Shown here piece after piece: positions 1 to 13,888 of a DNA stretch of 64,000 nt. Position 1 is the stretch's first letter; every line of letters begins with the position of its first letter. The notes beneath the pieces were generated by a model that did not search any database, was not told the DNA's origin, and saw only the letters and a program-made list of their open reading frames with translations. This DNA comes from Enoplosus armatus (lineage: Eukaryota > Chordata > Actinopteri > Centrarchiformes > Enoplosidae), in assembly GCF_043641665.1 (NCBI RefSeq), contig NC_092193.1:10160501-10224500 (forward strand). The letters are read 5' to 3'. The translations under genes and the position numbers were made by a program.

Positions 1-3000
1 AAAACTATTCAAAATATTTAAAAAGGTATTATTCCAGGAAACCCAGTGCTTTACTTTTAAGCATGCATTGTAACCACACATGCGCACAATCAGGAAAATC
101 TTGATGTTTCTTCTGAGAGGGAGTATTCAGTATTACCAGTAAAATGTCAAGACGCCTTGACAGTGAAGTTAGGTCTAAAGTTAAGCCGTCAAAGCTCACT
201 GTGCTGGCCTTTACCTGTGTCTACGAAGCAGGGATTTGGAACGATCTGAGGCTCATCATCAAGCAAACAGTCCTTTTCACTCCATTGGATTTGGTGGTTT
301 CGAGCTCGTCTGCGACTCCCGAAGCACAGCAACATAGTCCACCTATAACCTCAAAAGGACTTCTCTGTGACTCACGATATAACCATTCAAAAAGAAAAAC
401 ATCCAGGTGCCTGAAATATCGCGTGTCAGTCCAAAGCGTTGATGATCTTTTCATTTTCCTCTCCTCCTGGGTTTCGTCTTCTGTCAGGCATTGTTGTGAA
501 AATCTCCCCGCAGCTCAGCGTGTTCGTCCTCAGCCGCTTTTGTCCAGCAAAATATCTCTTTTGTCAGTTGCATCATGCTGTGGCCATGATGTGCCTTCCA
601 TGCAGACCTGATAATGTGGTTACCAGCAGAAACCCAACCGGTTACTGGACTGTCTGAGGAAGTGGGCCAGAGAGGCCATGTGTCATGGTTCACTTGGAGT
701 CGTTTCCTCCTGGTAATTCGTAATGCAGGTGTTGGTTAACAGGGTCCTACATAAGAAACACTGATAGGATTAAAGTTAATCCACTGTCCTGTTGTCTTTG
801 TTGCGGTTCGGTCCAGAGGAAACCTGCTCTGTGGTAAATCCTGGGATTTCAAAGTGCTGACGAGGTAACAGAGCTTCTCTTGTGTGCCCCTCTCTCCTCC
901 TCTGCCCCACAGCTTAATGTTTCACCCCTTTGTAACCGTATCTTGATGGCAGCTGGGAGGGTTTTTCAAGAAAACTGGATTAGCATGTTTTGAGGTTCCT
1001 GAGTTATCCTTCATCTCTGTATCTGTGTGTGTGTGTGTACACATCTGCCTGATTGTGAGCAGATGTCACACTGTGCGTCACTGTAACAAACATGTACTGT
1101 TGTTGTTTGCCAACATGGCTCTGACCTGACTTCGTCCTTTTACTTCCCTTAGGCTACATTCAAAGTCTTTACCAACACAAAGGTTTTCTTGGTATTTTAT
1201 AACAACTCTCTCATCGTATTTGTTATCACCGTCACCTCTATCATCTTTCTTTGTTAGTAAATGTCATAAACAAGATACTGAAATGGATTTTGTTGAATAT
1301 CTCAAAAGCCTTTTCTACGTTTGCAGCGTTTCCAGCTGAAATACAACAGCACGTTGTAAACGCCCCACACATACATACAATATATCTAAAGTAAATTAGA
1401 ATCCAAGAGGGGAGATTTTTGTTTTTGTTATCTAATGGGAAATAACACCCAAATTGAAGTCAGAGCAGGTACCATTATATAGTTTTATTGAAAAAAACTC
1501 ATTACAGTCTCTAATTAGACTGTCTTTATTTTTGCCTCATCTTCTTAATTGACTTCAATTAGGGTTTATGTTATTCAATAGTATTTGCATTTTAAGTTGA
1601 GATAATTTGACACAATATACTTGTTGCTTCCAGAGGGGGGCAGTCACATCACTAAGGACCTGCATACTGATTTGAAGATTGCATTTTGAAGTATTTTCAA
1701 AAGCAAAAACACCCCTATAAAGAAAATTCTTGTCAAAGTTTGATCTAACTTTTGAAATTGAACAACCTCACTCAGATGTCTCCACGCTGCCATGGAGGTA
1801 GGGGGTTGTGATACCTTCTGAATGCCTATTAGAAGAAACCACAGGACAGATATGTTTGAGTGGCAGACATGACAGACGGGCGGCACTGGTGTATTTATAT
1901 AAAAAAGGACACAGACACTATGCACGACAAACGCTGGTGTTGTCTAGCAGATAGCATGATGCATCCAAGCCATATGAGTAAAGCTTGCTAACCCCTCGTC
2001 AGTATTAGAACATGAGTCAGTGTGAGGGAGACACACATATACACTCTTTCATCAGGACAGTTTGCTTCCTCTGTCGAACAGGGTAACAGGAACAGTCGAT
2101 GAAGGCGGCTCCCTGATTTAGGATAATCAGCATTAGGCTGGCAGGTGGTTGTAGTCAAACACTCCCCGATTGTTTTTTGTCAGTAAGGTGCTGCTGACCT
2201 CATTCACACACACACAACAGCAGCATGACTCACACCTGAGGGGCATCCAGCTTTCTCCAGGATTGTGAAGAAAGACAAGACCTCAGGTGTTATCTACTTT
2301 CAGAAAGCACAAACATACCCGTGTCGCCTGCATTATTCACAAGTGTTTGGTGAGAGCTTTACTTGACAAATCAGTGTCAAAGCTTGCGGCAGTGACTCAC
2401 AAGGTTTAATGAGAACAAAAATGTTCCTGACTTTTTATAGGTATTGATGTCTTGCTTTTAAATATAGCCTCATGTGAAAGTAAATGAACGTGTTGCAGGA
2501 AATTATTCACAGCTACCAGAAAAAGTCCTTGATTTGAGAGACGTCTGACCTCACTGAACAGAGTCAGAAACAGTGATTGGCATCAGCACAGACCAGACAC
2601 ATGAGCCCTGAATTGCTAATCAACCCTGTACGAGATTCTGCCTGAGGCTTCAACCGTACCAAATGACTCCTGATGCCATCTCTTGGATTTTTTATGTTAG
2701 CTGCTTGCTTGCACAAAATTCAAGTAGCTGTGCTGCTTTTGGGCAAAAGAGGGGAAAATGTTGAGACTTAATTCATGTAAATACAGGGAATAAGAAATAA
2801 AATTTTTCACAGAGCATTTAGATCTGGGCTGTATGACGCAAAATCAATATAATATAAATTTTACATCTCAAAGGCTAAAAAAATAGATAGTTTTATTTAC
2901 AACCAGAGCTCCCTGACAACATCATGTTTTAAATGTGCTGAATTAAAGAAGTAGCATTTAAGCTTGTTATGCTCTCTCAGATAAGTGTCTGAATCTGAAC

Positions 3001-6000
3001 TTATTGCGTACTAGTGAGTAAACAATTGAGTGTTTATTATATAGGAGCAGTGAATGAGTGAACAAGGGAGTGACTTAGGAAACAGCTACTGATTATTGAG
3101 TTGTGTGACAATAATGAAAATGTTTTTACAATATCTAAACAGACTAGATCTAAAAACCAGCAGCACATGAAATATTCATAAAACCAGAAGAAGGTTTTCT
3201 GTCATATATAGCGGAGAAAACCCATTATTACTTTCTAATATAATTGCAGCCATGATTGATCATCATTGATGCATCATCATCATCATTTCTAATTATACTG
3301 CTAGTGTTATGATGTTTCATAACACCCAGGTATTCCCTGACTGATCATGCCATTGTGGCAACCCTATTAGGGCAAAAATAAATAACAAAAATTAAAAATC
3401 TGTCACTACATCTTCAAGAAAAAAAGGGGGGAATAAATTATCACTGTTAATTATAAGTATAGAAAGTCACAAGAGAGTTCCTCTGAACACTGATGTTTTC
3501 CTGGGTGTGATTATTCAGCTCTCTGTGGGACAATTAAAACTTGATGTGACACCCCCCAAAAAACTTACAAACAGGTCTGTCAAATGGCCAATTCCCTTGA
3601 AGGGTCTGAATTATAATTTGATAAAGAAACACACACAGGAATTGCTGTTATAGCTGAAAACTGCATCTCCCTTAAAATTAATGTACAACACTATTTATTC
3701 CCAAATGTCACAGTGAGAATGGCTTGCAGGCGTAATGTCAATAAACTACAGTTTGGATGCGACGTAAGCCAATCTGTGCAGCCGTCCATGCAGGAACACA
3801 TGTACTAGTACATGCAAAAACACACACAGCGAAGATATGCAAACATGTGCTTTTGATTCCCCCACACCCAGGTGATAACACAGCAGCAGTGATTACACAA
3901 CAACCTACCAATTTTCAATAAAAAAAGACATAAATTTACCAGTCCCCTTTCACCCTCCCCTTTCTGTATCGACGCTGAATTAATGTCTGCAACTGAATAA
4001 GTCAAGGAGAATCACACACAGAGACAGAAGGGCTACAGACGGCAAGGAAAGTTTATGATAATTATGCTTGCAGTAGTGGTATTCAGCGTGGGTGTAGAGC
4101 TTTTTAAAATTCAGCTGCACTAGCGACGAGCATACGTCACCATTGCTCCACTGCAGAGAAAATGATAGGTTCGAGGACGTCTGTGGGAGGTTGTGAAAAA
4201 ATTCCAGACGCTTCTGTCTCTAAAATTCAGGTTTTAAGGGAGAGCTTGTGCATTTGTATAGCGTGTGTGAGAGAAAGATGTATGAGATTGAATGGGAGAG
4301 AGACAGTGACAGAGTGTGTATTAATTGCGTAACCTAAGCTGTATAAGCAGCATGAAGCCCCGTTATTAAAAATGTTTGACGTCCAAGACGTTTCCTCTGA
4401 CAGAAACTAATACGAAACATAAAGTGCCACGGATCAGTGTTTGTGTATTTGTACCTGCAAAATGTACTGTACATGCATGGGTGGATGAACAGGCGGGGAG
4501 TCTTGACTCTTTGACTATTGATTCTTTCAACCATCACAACCACACTGCCAGCCAATACGTCACTACTCGTTTGATGTGTCAGATGAAGAAATTCAAGGAG
4601 CAGAAAACTGTAGGTGAAGTTTGCAGACTTGGCTGGGGAGAAAATGGAAAAACCGAACACAGAAAAGCTCAGTGTGGATTTCAATCACTGGGAATGGGCA
4701 GGGAAACACGGAGGAATGTACTGGTTTTGTAGAAGATGACAAAATGACCAGTGAGAGAACGTAGGAGGAAGCTGCAGAGAGGTGCACAGTTTTTTTACAG
4801 GCAGCTTTGTGTGGGCTGGTGGCTCCCAGTCCTCCTCCTCCTCTACACATTAGTTTGCAAACCCCCGCTTACTTCTGGTGTCATCTTTCAAAACTTGCCT
4901 TCAAATTCACTTTTATGCAACAGCTTTGAAGCGGTATTGCATTCTGTAATCTTTATTATAATGTAGGAGTAACAGGAGAATTATTTTCGGTATTATTACA
5001 ACACGGAGAGACATTCTGAAAGATCATCATCAGGGATGGTGTACTTGGTTTTAGTGAATCAATTCATGGAAAATAATGATAGATGATAGCTTTAATGTGT
5101 TGGCATCTCTGTGAAACACCAGACCACTGTTAGGGAGGTCAGAGGTAGGGCACATCTTGTGAGGCGCAACTAAGAGAAATCCCTTTAAAAATCAGGCTTC
5201 TGTATCATTTAGGAGAAGAGCTTTTAGTATTGAGTAGTTGCAGCTGCGCATACGTCACTATCTTACTCACCAGTATCTAAGCCCTTCAAGCGATCGTGCT
5301 ACCTGGATCATCGTCTTCCTCCAATTTCCTTCTTCTGATAGCAACATGTAATCTGTTGTGCACCATCTGGCCTTCAGCTGCATTCTTGTTGTTAGAATAA
5401 ATGGAAGTGCCAATCACAACATCAGTCAACCACAAATGGACGTCATCTTGCTATGACACGGTAAATTTACTTTAAAACTGTTCAACTAATTTCACTTCAG
5501 TTGTGATTCTTAAATACCTCTGCTACTCTTCATTAGGTAATAATGACGCTCTTGAGATGTAAGTCACAATATAAGCCTTTATCATTGGTTCTTTCTGTGG
5601 TTTACGTGCTAAACCACAAGTCGACTGTATTTATTTTGGCTTATTTCTATACATGAAGCAATAAATCTACAGTATATTAAATAATTCTGTTCAGGCTTCT
5701 ACTTTTCACTCCTTTCAAGGTTTTTCTTTCCGTGCTGTTCCAAAAAGAGGGCCAAGAATAGCGACACATTTGGGCACAAGCTCCCATGTAATTTCCCACG
5801 CCTTTTGTCTCCGTTCCTGTGCCGCCCATGCATGCTGAGACAATAAGCTGGGAGCTTCGTTATGAAGCTGACAACACCATTTTACAAAGAAGTCAGGAGG
5901 AATACCATCATTCCTACCAATGCTCCCCTGAAGTGCTAATAACATGCAAACCTACGGAGCAGCTGCTGACTGATCTAACACAGGAGTATTTATTTGTTTC

Positions 6001-9000
6001 TATCAGGCTGATGCAGTTCGTGAACCTCAGGTTTACAAAATAAAAACTCAATGTCAAAAGATTCAGTGTTCCTCCCTTGATACACTGCCATTTGCATGCC
6101 GCAAACAGTTATGCAATCAGTTCTCAGCAGATAATGGCTCCAGGACAGTGACGCATCATCGATTCTGTATTCAATGTGGGATTAATTGTTGTTATGTTCA
6201 TTTAACTAGCATATCTGTGACTGATGAAAATCTCAAATCCTCAGCCTGTGAAATAGCTCTGGGAGATTTAGTTCCACAGGTGACTAACAATTAAGCCACG
6301 CTCCACCAGTTCAAGTTAAAAGGCGCTCAGTAGGATGGGCACCGTGGTAACTTGGTTACTCACAATTGGTGTGGTGCATAGAGAGTGAAGGACACAAAAG
6401 GGAAGAGGTAACTGAGGTAAATCTTTTCAGAAAAAATATAATTTCACTTTTATTTATATCTCAATATCAAAAACACCAAATTGTCAGACACAGATTCCCT
6501 CCCTGTAGCTTGCACAGGCCTGAAATCTCCCCGAGGCTTCAAAAGTGGGGCTTTAGCGTGAAATTGAATAACTTTAAATTCATTTATAGTAAACGTGAAC
6601 CTCTATCAGAAATGACATGCCATCAGTATTCGGGATGAGAACATGTCCTCAGTCAGACAGCTAAACACGGAGGCTTAGTTCCAGCTCAGTCGCCGTCTAT
6701 AGCGTGCTGAATGACGGAGACGCCGAGGCTGGAGAGGCCAGCGCAAAACATCTGTATCCTAATTGGTGAAGTTTCATGACAGCTCTATTTGTCAAAGTCA
6801 ATATGGAGCAGTTGCTCATGACATTTTAGGTTCCCTTAACATAATGACATATCATCCTGTCCCTGCCAGGTACATTGGAGGAGGAAACATTTCATCACGC
6901 TCACCGCTTCAGTCCAGTACGATGTGGGCATGAGCGCAGCAGGTCGAGGTGAACCAGAAAACCTGAATGTGATTAAACCAGACGCGGAGACACTGAGTGA
7001 TGGTGCCCGGCTAGTATTTCCTGCAATTTGGCTCTCGAGAAATGAGGCCTGCTGGAGGGCTTTTGTCGTAAGGTCTGAATATGACAGCTCTGAGATGGAC
7101 TAGCTGGGAAACAAAACACAACAGCTTAACATACTCACTAATATAAAAGTAATACAGAAACATAAGGTCCCTGTCATTTTTCCTCTTTGGCATCTTTAAC
7201 GTTAAATGTGAGAATATCAAAACTGCTGATCAGAAGATCCGACTCTCCGCAGGGCACCACAGTGTGCTGAACACACAGTTTCTGTTTCTTTTACTGCAGA
7301 GTCTTTGTCAGGTTTTGACACTGACAACTGAAATATGTAAAAAGATTTAACTATCAAATCCTCCCTCAAAAAACTGCACCTTCATATTCACACAAAATCA
7401 AAAGTAGACAAAAAAACGGACCCACTTGGGTTGTTTTGTGGAAAACACGAGGGGCAAAAACCCTGTGTGAGATATCCTGTTCTTGGAGTTTATATTAACT
7501 GATATCCATCTAAACTCTCGCTCTTTTTCTTGAGAATTCAAGAGATCATCTCAACTTGCTCAGACTTACATCCAGCCTGGAGATTGAATTCTTCCAAATG
7601 CTGACAAGCCATCTTTATTAGACAAGGGGGAGTCCTCCCTTTGGGAAGTGTCAGAATCTAGTCAATTTAACGGAGGCACGTATCTGCTGTACCAAAGAGA
7701 TTTATTTAATAACTTCTGCAGCTCTGTGGAGAGTGTCCAAGCAGGCAGCTGCCACACAAGTACAGTTAAGACCTTGACGCAGACATCCATGGGAATGATA
7801 CAGTCGTCATCTCTGCACTTTATATGATGAAATGTCATGTTTCTGTGCGTCAGAGGCAGAAAAATGCTGATGTTAGGCTTTGCTGCACTAATTTCAGTAA
7901 CAGAGCAATATGCCTAACATTAGAGCACCTTCCCACCTGAAACAAATCACTTCAATCACAAAATTACATCTAAATTGCAATAAATGGGCATTTAATGAGC
8001 AAGAGCGAAATATGCTGCACTTGTGATGCTGATGTGCCCCCGGTTTATATATTTAATTTACCAGAAGCCTCTTGAATGCACTTTATTGCAAGTATCTTGT
8101 ATGCAGAACATGTGCAGTGTACATTATTATTCAGAATTACTGCCTCATTGAGATCTGAAGTGTCATAACCTCCTACACCTCCAATCCATGCTAACTTTTC
8201 ACCAATTGATTTTTTTTCCCCTGCCACTGAGGCTGACTGTGTTTGAATATGATGTGTGCGCACACTCTCCACATGCCTCCCCTATCTTCCCTTGTGTAAC
8301 CTAAAGTGAAATAAGCTGCCTAATGAGCTGAGAATTTCTGTTTGGGCTACTGGAAAACAATCCTTAGCAGCAGAAATGGCACAAGAACGTGATCACCTCC
8401 AGGTTCTCCTCCTCCTCCTCCTCCTCCTCCTCCTCCTGTGTCTCTTCATCTTTAACACGATCCTATCCACCCACAACCCCTCCACCCTCCCTGTGCTTAC
8501 TGAACACTGCATCAACAGCATCCCCAGGAGAAGGGAGACCTGTTCTTTAACTAGACCCTTACGAAACTGCCACTTAAAAAAACACCAAGATGCACCGGCT
8601 TCATCTGCACCCACACCTTCTGGGAAGATGCGATTCTATAATGTGATTCTCTGTTACGTAATCCTGCGTGATAAATAACTGCAGACACTCCAAGATTAAT
8701 GAAATTCAGGGGAAGCCCCCCCACACTGCCTGATCTACAGTACTAGGAGAAGATGCTATTTTTACTCAGGCATCTCCATTGGTACTATAGTTCCTGAGGT
8801 CACATGGTTGCCCGCCCCTCGGAGAAGCACACTGCTGCAGTGGACTATTTCTGGGATGGAGGAGACAGGTGTGAGCTCTTGTGGAGGGAGAAACCTGCTG
8901 AAAGGTGCTATAGCACTCCACTGCTTCAGGGCTGATGGTGGAAAGATACCGCATGGTGCAAAAAATAACTAGGATGCCAACCCCTCCCCCTGTTTTACCT

Positions 9001-9536
9001 CTAGTGGGAGGGAGGCAGTTTAAACAGTTGAGAGTCAAGGTCAGTGTTTGGGGATCAAAAAGGTAAAGGCTCCAGTAGCTTGCTGTTATTTTTGACTGAT
9101 AGGCCCTTTGTCTGTACTGAGTCTGATCCGGCTGCATGGCCGCCACTGCTGCTGCTGCATGTCAATGAGATCAGCACAGCAGCAGTGTCAGTTTTGCGCC
9201 TCATCGTAGTGACAGCTGCAGGATGGCCAACATTATGTCTCCCTTCCTCATAACACAAGCCTCGTCTACGTGGTGAAACACAGGACTGGTATATACAGAG
9301 GGCTGATAGAGCACTTTAAGAATGACAATACAAAAGGCCAGATAGTAGTCAGTATCGGAGGAGACTTTTTATGAATGGATATCAAAAATGGCATCTCTTA
9401 GTGTATTTTGCTGAACAAGATACGTATCCAATATCTCAGCTGTTCCTCGTCTGAATGCCAACTAAGTCCTGAAGTGTAGCTTGTCAAGCTGAAAATAAAA
9501 TTCATAGTACACTGATGTTATGTTATTGTTTGAGGG
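1..9536. other. Gene-free DNA, probably AGAP3 intron 1
   Basis: No coding exon is recognised on either strand. Open frames here (for example 144-611 plus) lack family resemblance and splice context. The stretch holds minor simple repeats, including a (TCC)10 run at 8407-8436. Assignment to the AGAP3 first intron is inference: the gene is transcribed leftward from 39694 and its second coding exon was not seen. Confidence 0.4.
8407..8436. repeat. (TCC)10 microsatellite
   Basis: Perfect TCC trinucleotide run. It creates a spurious poly-Leu (plus) or poly-Arg (minus) segment in overlapping open frames, which are not genes. Confidence 0.95.
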
Positions 9537-9760
9537 CAGTGGTTCCAAACCTTTTTGGCTCAAGAACCCTTAAAAAAAAGCAGTGTCTACTTGTGAACCC
9601 TTGTGACCATTTGTTGTCTAGTGGTTGTGACCAGTTCAAAGCAAAGATTAGAAGAAAGTCTGAGTTTTTTCTGTTGTTCTATCCTTTTGATCATCTCCAG
9701 ATCCGTCAGATGTATCCCGCAACCTCTTGTTGTGGTCCTGTCCCCCAGGCTCTCAAATAG
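9537..9760 (+). repeat. 'CAGTGGTTCC' interspersed repeat
   Basis: It starts CAGTGGTTCCAAACCTTTTT and continues through a 'lost-dispute' string about 'acccttgtgaccat' and 'gtggttgtgaccag' to 'ctcccaggctctc'-like sequence. From memory this matches a dispersed repeat seen many times in perciform-type teleost genomes (CAGTGGTTCCCAACCTTTTTGG class). No coding capacity. Boundaries are approximate. Confidence 0.6.
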
Positions 9761-12700
9761 ATTCTGTGACCAAATAAAGATCAATTGTAGTGATATATTA
9801 AAAATAGACTTGTGTCTTTTTGGTAAATCCCTGTCCAAGACACGGTCAAAATAAAAAGCATGCCGTCTTGGGTTTTTGGGACATTTTTGGGAAATGATGT
9901 AACAGGAAACAAACATAATGAAAACTGAATGGGCTCCACTGAAATTATTATAAGCAAAAGGCAAAACAGGTTTTCCCAAGGACTGTGTAACAAACAAGTC
10001 CATGTCCTTTGATGTTATTCCTTTGTGCTGGTATGCAGGAGCGGTGTAGACTATCTAATGCAATGGGTATCACTGAACAGGATCAAACAGATGATTCAAG
10101 TCCGTGAAAGCTAATAAAACTGCTGAAGTTTGAATTGAAAACGAGGTCTTTTCTAAACAACCACTGCAAGTAAAAATGGAGAAGAACGATACCATCTCGC
10201 TATTAAATGATGCTTATTTCATTCTGACTGCAGCACATTTCATTATCAGCCAACCACCACCTGAACATCCACATGCACATACTCAGGTGACATCACCACT
10301 TTAATCTTGTACTGACGTCAAGTGATAATCTCTCACCTAACGGGTGCTGGAAGACAAAGCCCGTCGAAGTTACTGTCAATTTTAAGGATCATCTTCACCT
10401 GATTTATTACAGCAGAGAGGTGATCAGATAAAATCAAAATTGATTTTATTCTAATGCATAAATTAAAGGAGTGATGAGCTGGGCTCAAAGTTCTCAAACT
10501 GGCGGATATGAATTCTCTCCTTATCGAAGACGCTGGAGACAGCGAGTCTGTCGGTAATGCAAATGTTCTTTTACAGTCCACCGCAGCTGCGAATAAAAAT
10601 TATTCAATTCATGAAGTTTAGAAAGGTATGAAACTATATTGTGATGAGTTATCATAAATGAAGACCCCAGCAGGATAAGTGTGCGAGACAAGCAACAGCA
10701 CAGAAAATATTTAGGAGAAACAAGTGATTGTATAGTGTCACTTTCGATGGTAATTTCCTGCTTCTCAAATGGCAAATTAACTTCCCGTGTAAACTGTGTA
10801 AGGAGGTAAATACATGTTTGCTTATGAAATACTTGACAGATAAGCAGCTGCTCTCGGGATTCAGCCTGATTTGCGCTGGCTTTCACTTTCTCAGTGCTAA
10901 GTAGACTTTGCTTTGAAAGCACACACTGAAAAAGTCATGACACATGCACAATCGGTATGAAACAAACACCACTGAGAACGCATAACTTACGGTGAGGCCA
11001 TACTTGCTAGGATCCTGCGGGGCGCTGACCGTGAATAAACTCTCCCGACTATCCTAATGTCTGTTCTAATAATAAAAATATGTGGGAGAAGGATTGCTAA
11101 TTATCCTCTTCACATGTAAATAGCTGCTCGGTCTGCTGTAATCCTGTTGGTGTCTCCATATCTCATAATGGTCCAGCAATGACTCATGCTGCAATAGATC
11201 TAAGGCCTAGAGAAACATGCATCCATCTATCAAGGTATTAATAAGGCAAAGCTTACTCACTCATGAGTAATGTCACCAGGCGCCTTGATGCATTTTAGCA
11301 TTATAAAGTCAGACATTCTTGCTTATTTTATGGCTTATTAACAGAGGAATCCACCACATATTTCAAAGTGGATACGGCTAATTTATATATCTATCAGAGG
11401 TGCAACTTGAATGTATAGATTTGGTTCCATCTACTGTTGTTTTAATTGATTTGTGTCCTCTGTTATTGCACTTTCCTGCTTCTCAATGAGCATCTGTGTC
11501 ACCGAACAAAAAGTAGCTTGAGGCAAAGTCATACCACAGCCCTTTAAACCTTAAAAAAAACCCTAAAAATAATTTTTCGTCTTCCCAGGAAATGTGACTG
11601 AGCACCACGGCAGAGAAAAACTTCCAAGACCTTCAATATAAGAAAAGGACATCTTCAATCAAACATACAGGTCACTTGGGGAAAGTGCCTTTAACTGTCC
11701 CAGCCCACTCAACCAAAGGCTCAAAATAAATGAGAAATGTAGTCAGTCAAGTGATAAAGACAGAGAATAATTCGGACACACTGGCTTTTTCCTTTTTCCA
11801 GATACTCCAGGTAGACTTCTAGATCCACAGATAATAAGCAAAACATAATAGCATCTGTGCCCAGCGCCTGGAGAAGAGGCCGCTGCAGAGAGTAAACAAA
11901 TAGCTAATCTGACTTTAGCCAACAACGGAGCACTGCCGTGACACAATAAACGAACGAGATCCATCTAAATCCCAACATAAGCTCTGCCCACGTACTGCGC
12001 AGAGACGGGCATAACACAACCAACACCCTCTATTTCTGCATCCCCCCGGTGCTCATGGGTAATACCATTTGTTGCAGTGACTGTGTTGTAGTCTCGCTTC
12101 AATTTGATGCGCTGTACCTACTTTGTTCCTCTGTCAGCTGAAGTGCATAAACAAGAGTTTCACATCAGAGGTCAGAAAGAAAACTCTCCTGGTGTGCACG
12201 TGGTGGCAGGGCGTCACCACAGGGGGTCACTGTTGCTGTATAAAAATGCTAAACACATTTAGACAGACAATCATAAAAATATTTGCAGCTATAGGCCTCT
12301 TTTACTGCTTGCACTAAAAGGAAATTTAGAAAATATCAAAGATTAACAGATAATACAGGATTTGTTTTACATGTATATTTCCAGGGTAACCATCTAAAGA
12401 TACTGTTCACATTTTCTAAAATCCTGTTAAGATGTAAAAGATATTTTCATTTTTATGTGCAGATATTTCAATTTTCAGTATACAAAAACATGGTTCTTAA
12501 AATGTTAAAGCCAGAGCCACACAAGACTAAAATCTGCCAGCTTGTGCTCACTGTGGACAATCCACCACCAGCGTGCACTGAGAGGTTGGAAGACGGATAT
12601 TACATAAGAAGCTCATCAGTGGGGTAGTGGCCCACGCACTCCGCATCCTCAGTGGAATCTCTCACTGTTGGTCGGCCTCTCACTCAAAGTAAGAACAAAA

Positions 12701-13240
12701 TGGCTGAGATGACTGGCTGAGGGGGGAAAAATGCAGCAAAGAAATGCTGCAAATGTATGTGAATAATTAGCCATTAAAGAAACGCCACTCTGGGCAGCTA
12801 TATGATTCTGGAGGAATGGCAGCCGACATCCCCAATGCGCTCAACATACTTACACACAAGATTAAATGCTACAGGGAGCGAATGCTAATTAGGCTCTTAC
12901 TGCAAAACAAACATTATTTATGCGTTGCATTAATAACTGTACCTACAGAAATTGCAGTTGTTTCCATGTTTACCCACTACCTTTTATAGTTTACTGTAGT
13001 TAAGGGTGTCATTTCGCCACACAAACTGTAAGCAGACAGCAGAGTGTGGTCAGCGGGGTCTTCACTGTGGTTAGAGGGAGCACTAATGTGAAAACCACAC
13101 CTTGATCCATCTTTGACCTTTAAAATGAGGCTGCGTTTTTTTCTATACACTAGTTTTCATAGGATTTAGAGCTCTTAACACCTACTGGAGAGTGTCAGAG
13201 AGAGAAAGGTTGAACTGGACTGTTATAAACCATGTAAGTA
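9761..13240. other. Gene-free DNA, probably AGAP3 intron 1
   Basis: AT-rich single-copy-looking DNA with no recognisable exon, RNA gene or clear transposon. Segments around 12766-12900 contain TAATTA-type homeodomain cores and could be conserved non-coding sequence, but this cannot be judged without an alignment. Confidence 0.4.
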
Positions 13241-13888
13241 GGGCTGCAACTAATGATCATTTTCAATATTAAGCAATCTGCTTTCTCAAATGATTGCTTA
13301 ATCATTAGCTCTATAAAATGTCTGAAAATAATGAAAACCTTCCTAGAAGCCCAAAATCCAAAAGAGATTCAGTTTCAAGCTATAGCAACTATTATGACTA
13401 TCGATTTATTGTTTAAGTAATTTTTGAAGCAAAGATCCCAAACATTCACTGTTTACAGCTTCTCAAATGTGCTGTTTTGATGCTTTTCTTTGTCATATCT
13501 GAATATGTTGGGGTTTTGGACTGTTGGTTGACTAAAACAACGCTATTTTAATACTTCACCCTGGGCTACTGGATCTTATAGAGGGAATTTTATAGACAAA
13601 ACAATTAAATGAGAAAATAATGGGCAGATTAATTGATTGTGAAAATAATCGTTACAGTAAATATCTTGGGAGTCTGGATTGTTGGTCAGACAAAAAAGCA
13701 AAAGAGGTCACTTTGGGCTCTAGAAGATGTTTGACGTTTTATTGGCCAAATGATTAATCAGGATATAATAGGCAGATTAATCGATAATAAAAATGCTTGT
13801 TAGTTTGCTGACAGAGGCCGTATCAAATCCTTACATTCATTTTCTGTGGCTCAACTAATCTATTTATCAGCTAATTGTTTCAGCACTA
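13241..13888 (+). repeat. 'GGGCTGCAACTAA' interspersed repeat, composite copy
   Basis: Begins GGGCTGCAACTAATGATCAT and ends near 13656 with GATTGTGAAAATAATCGTTA, the reverse-oriented end typical of this family. A second diverged partial copy follows at about 13672-13888 (GGACTGTTGGTTG at 13519 is echoed as GGATTGTTGGTCAG near 13677). The family is very common in acanthomorph fish and is non-coding. Two other copies are in this window (24775-25084, and 29881-30915 interrupted). Confidence 0.7.

Noticed and set aside
144..611. 155-codon plus-strand frame near the window start
   Set aside because: No resemblance to known proteins; overlapping frames on both strands are equally open, so there is no coding signal.
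1629..1642. CCAGAGGGGGGCAG as a CTCF site
   Set aside because: Two mismatches at core positions (5 and 6) of the consensus; weaker than the two sites reported.
9587..10003. 138-codon minus-strand frame
   Set aside because: Its C-terminal half lies inside the 'cagtggttcc' dispersed repeat; the rest has no similarity to a protein.
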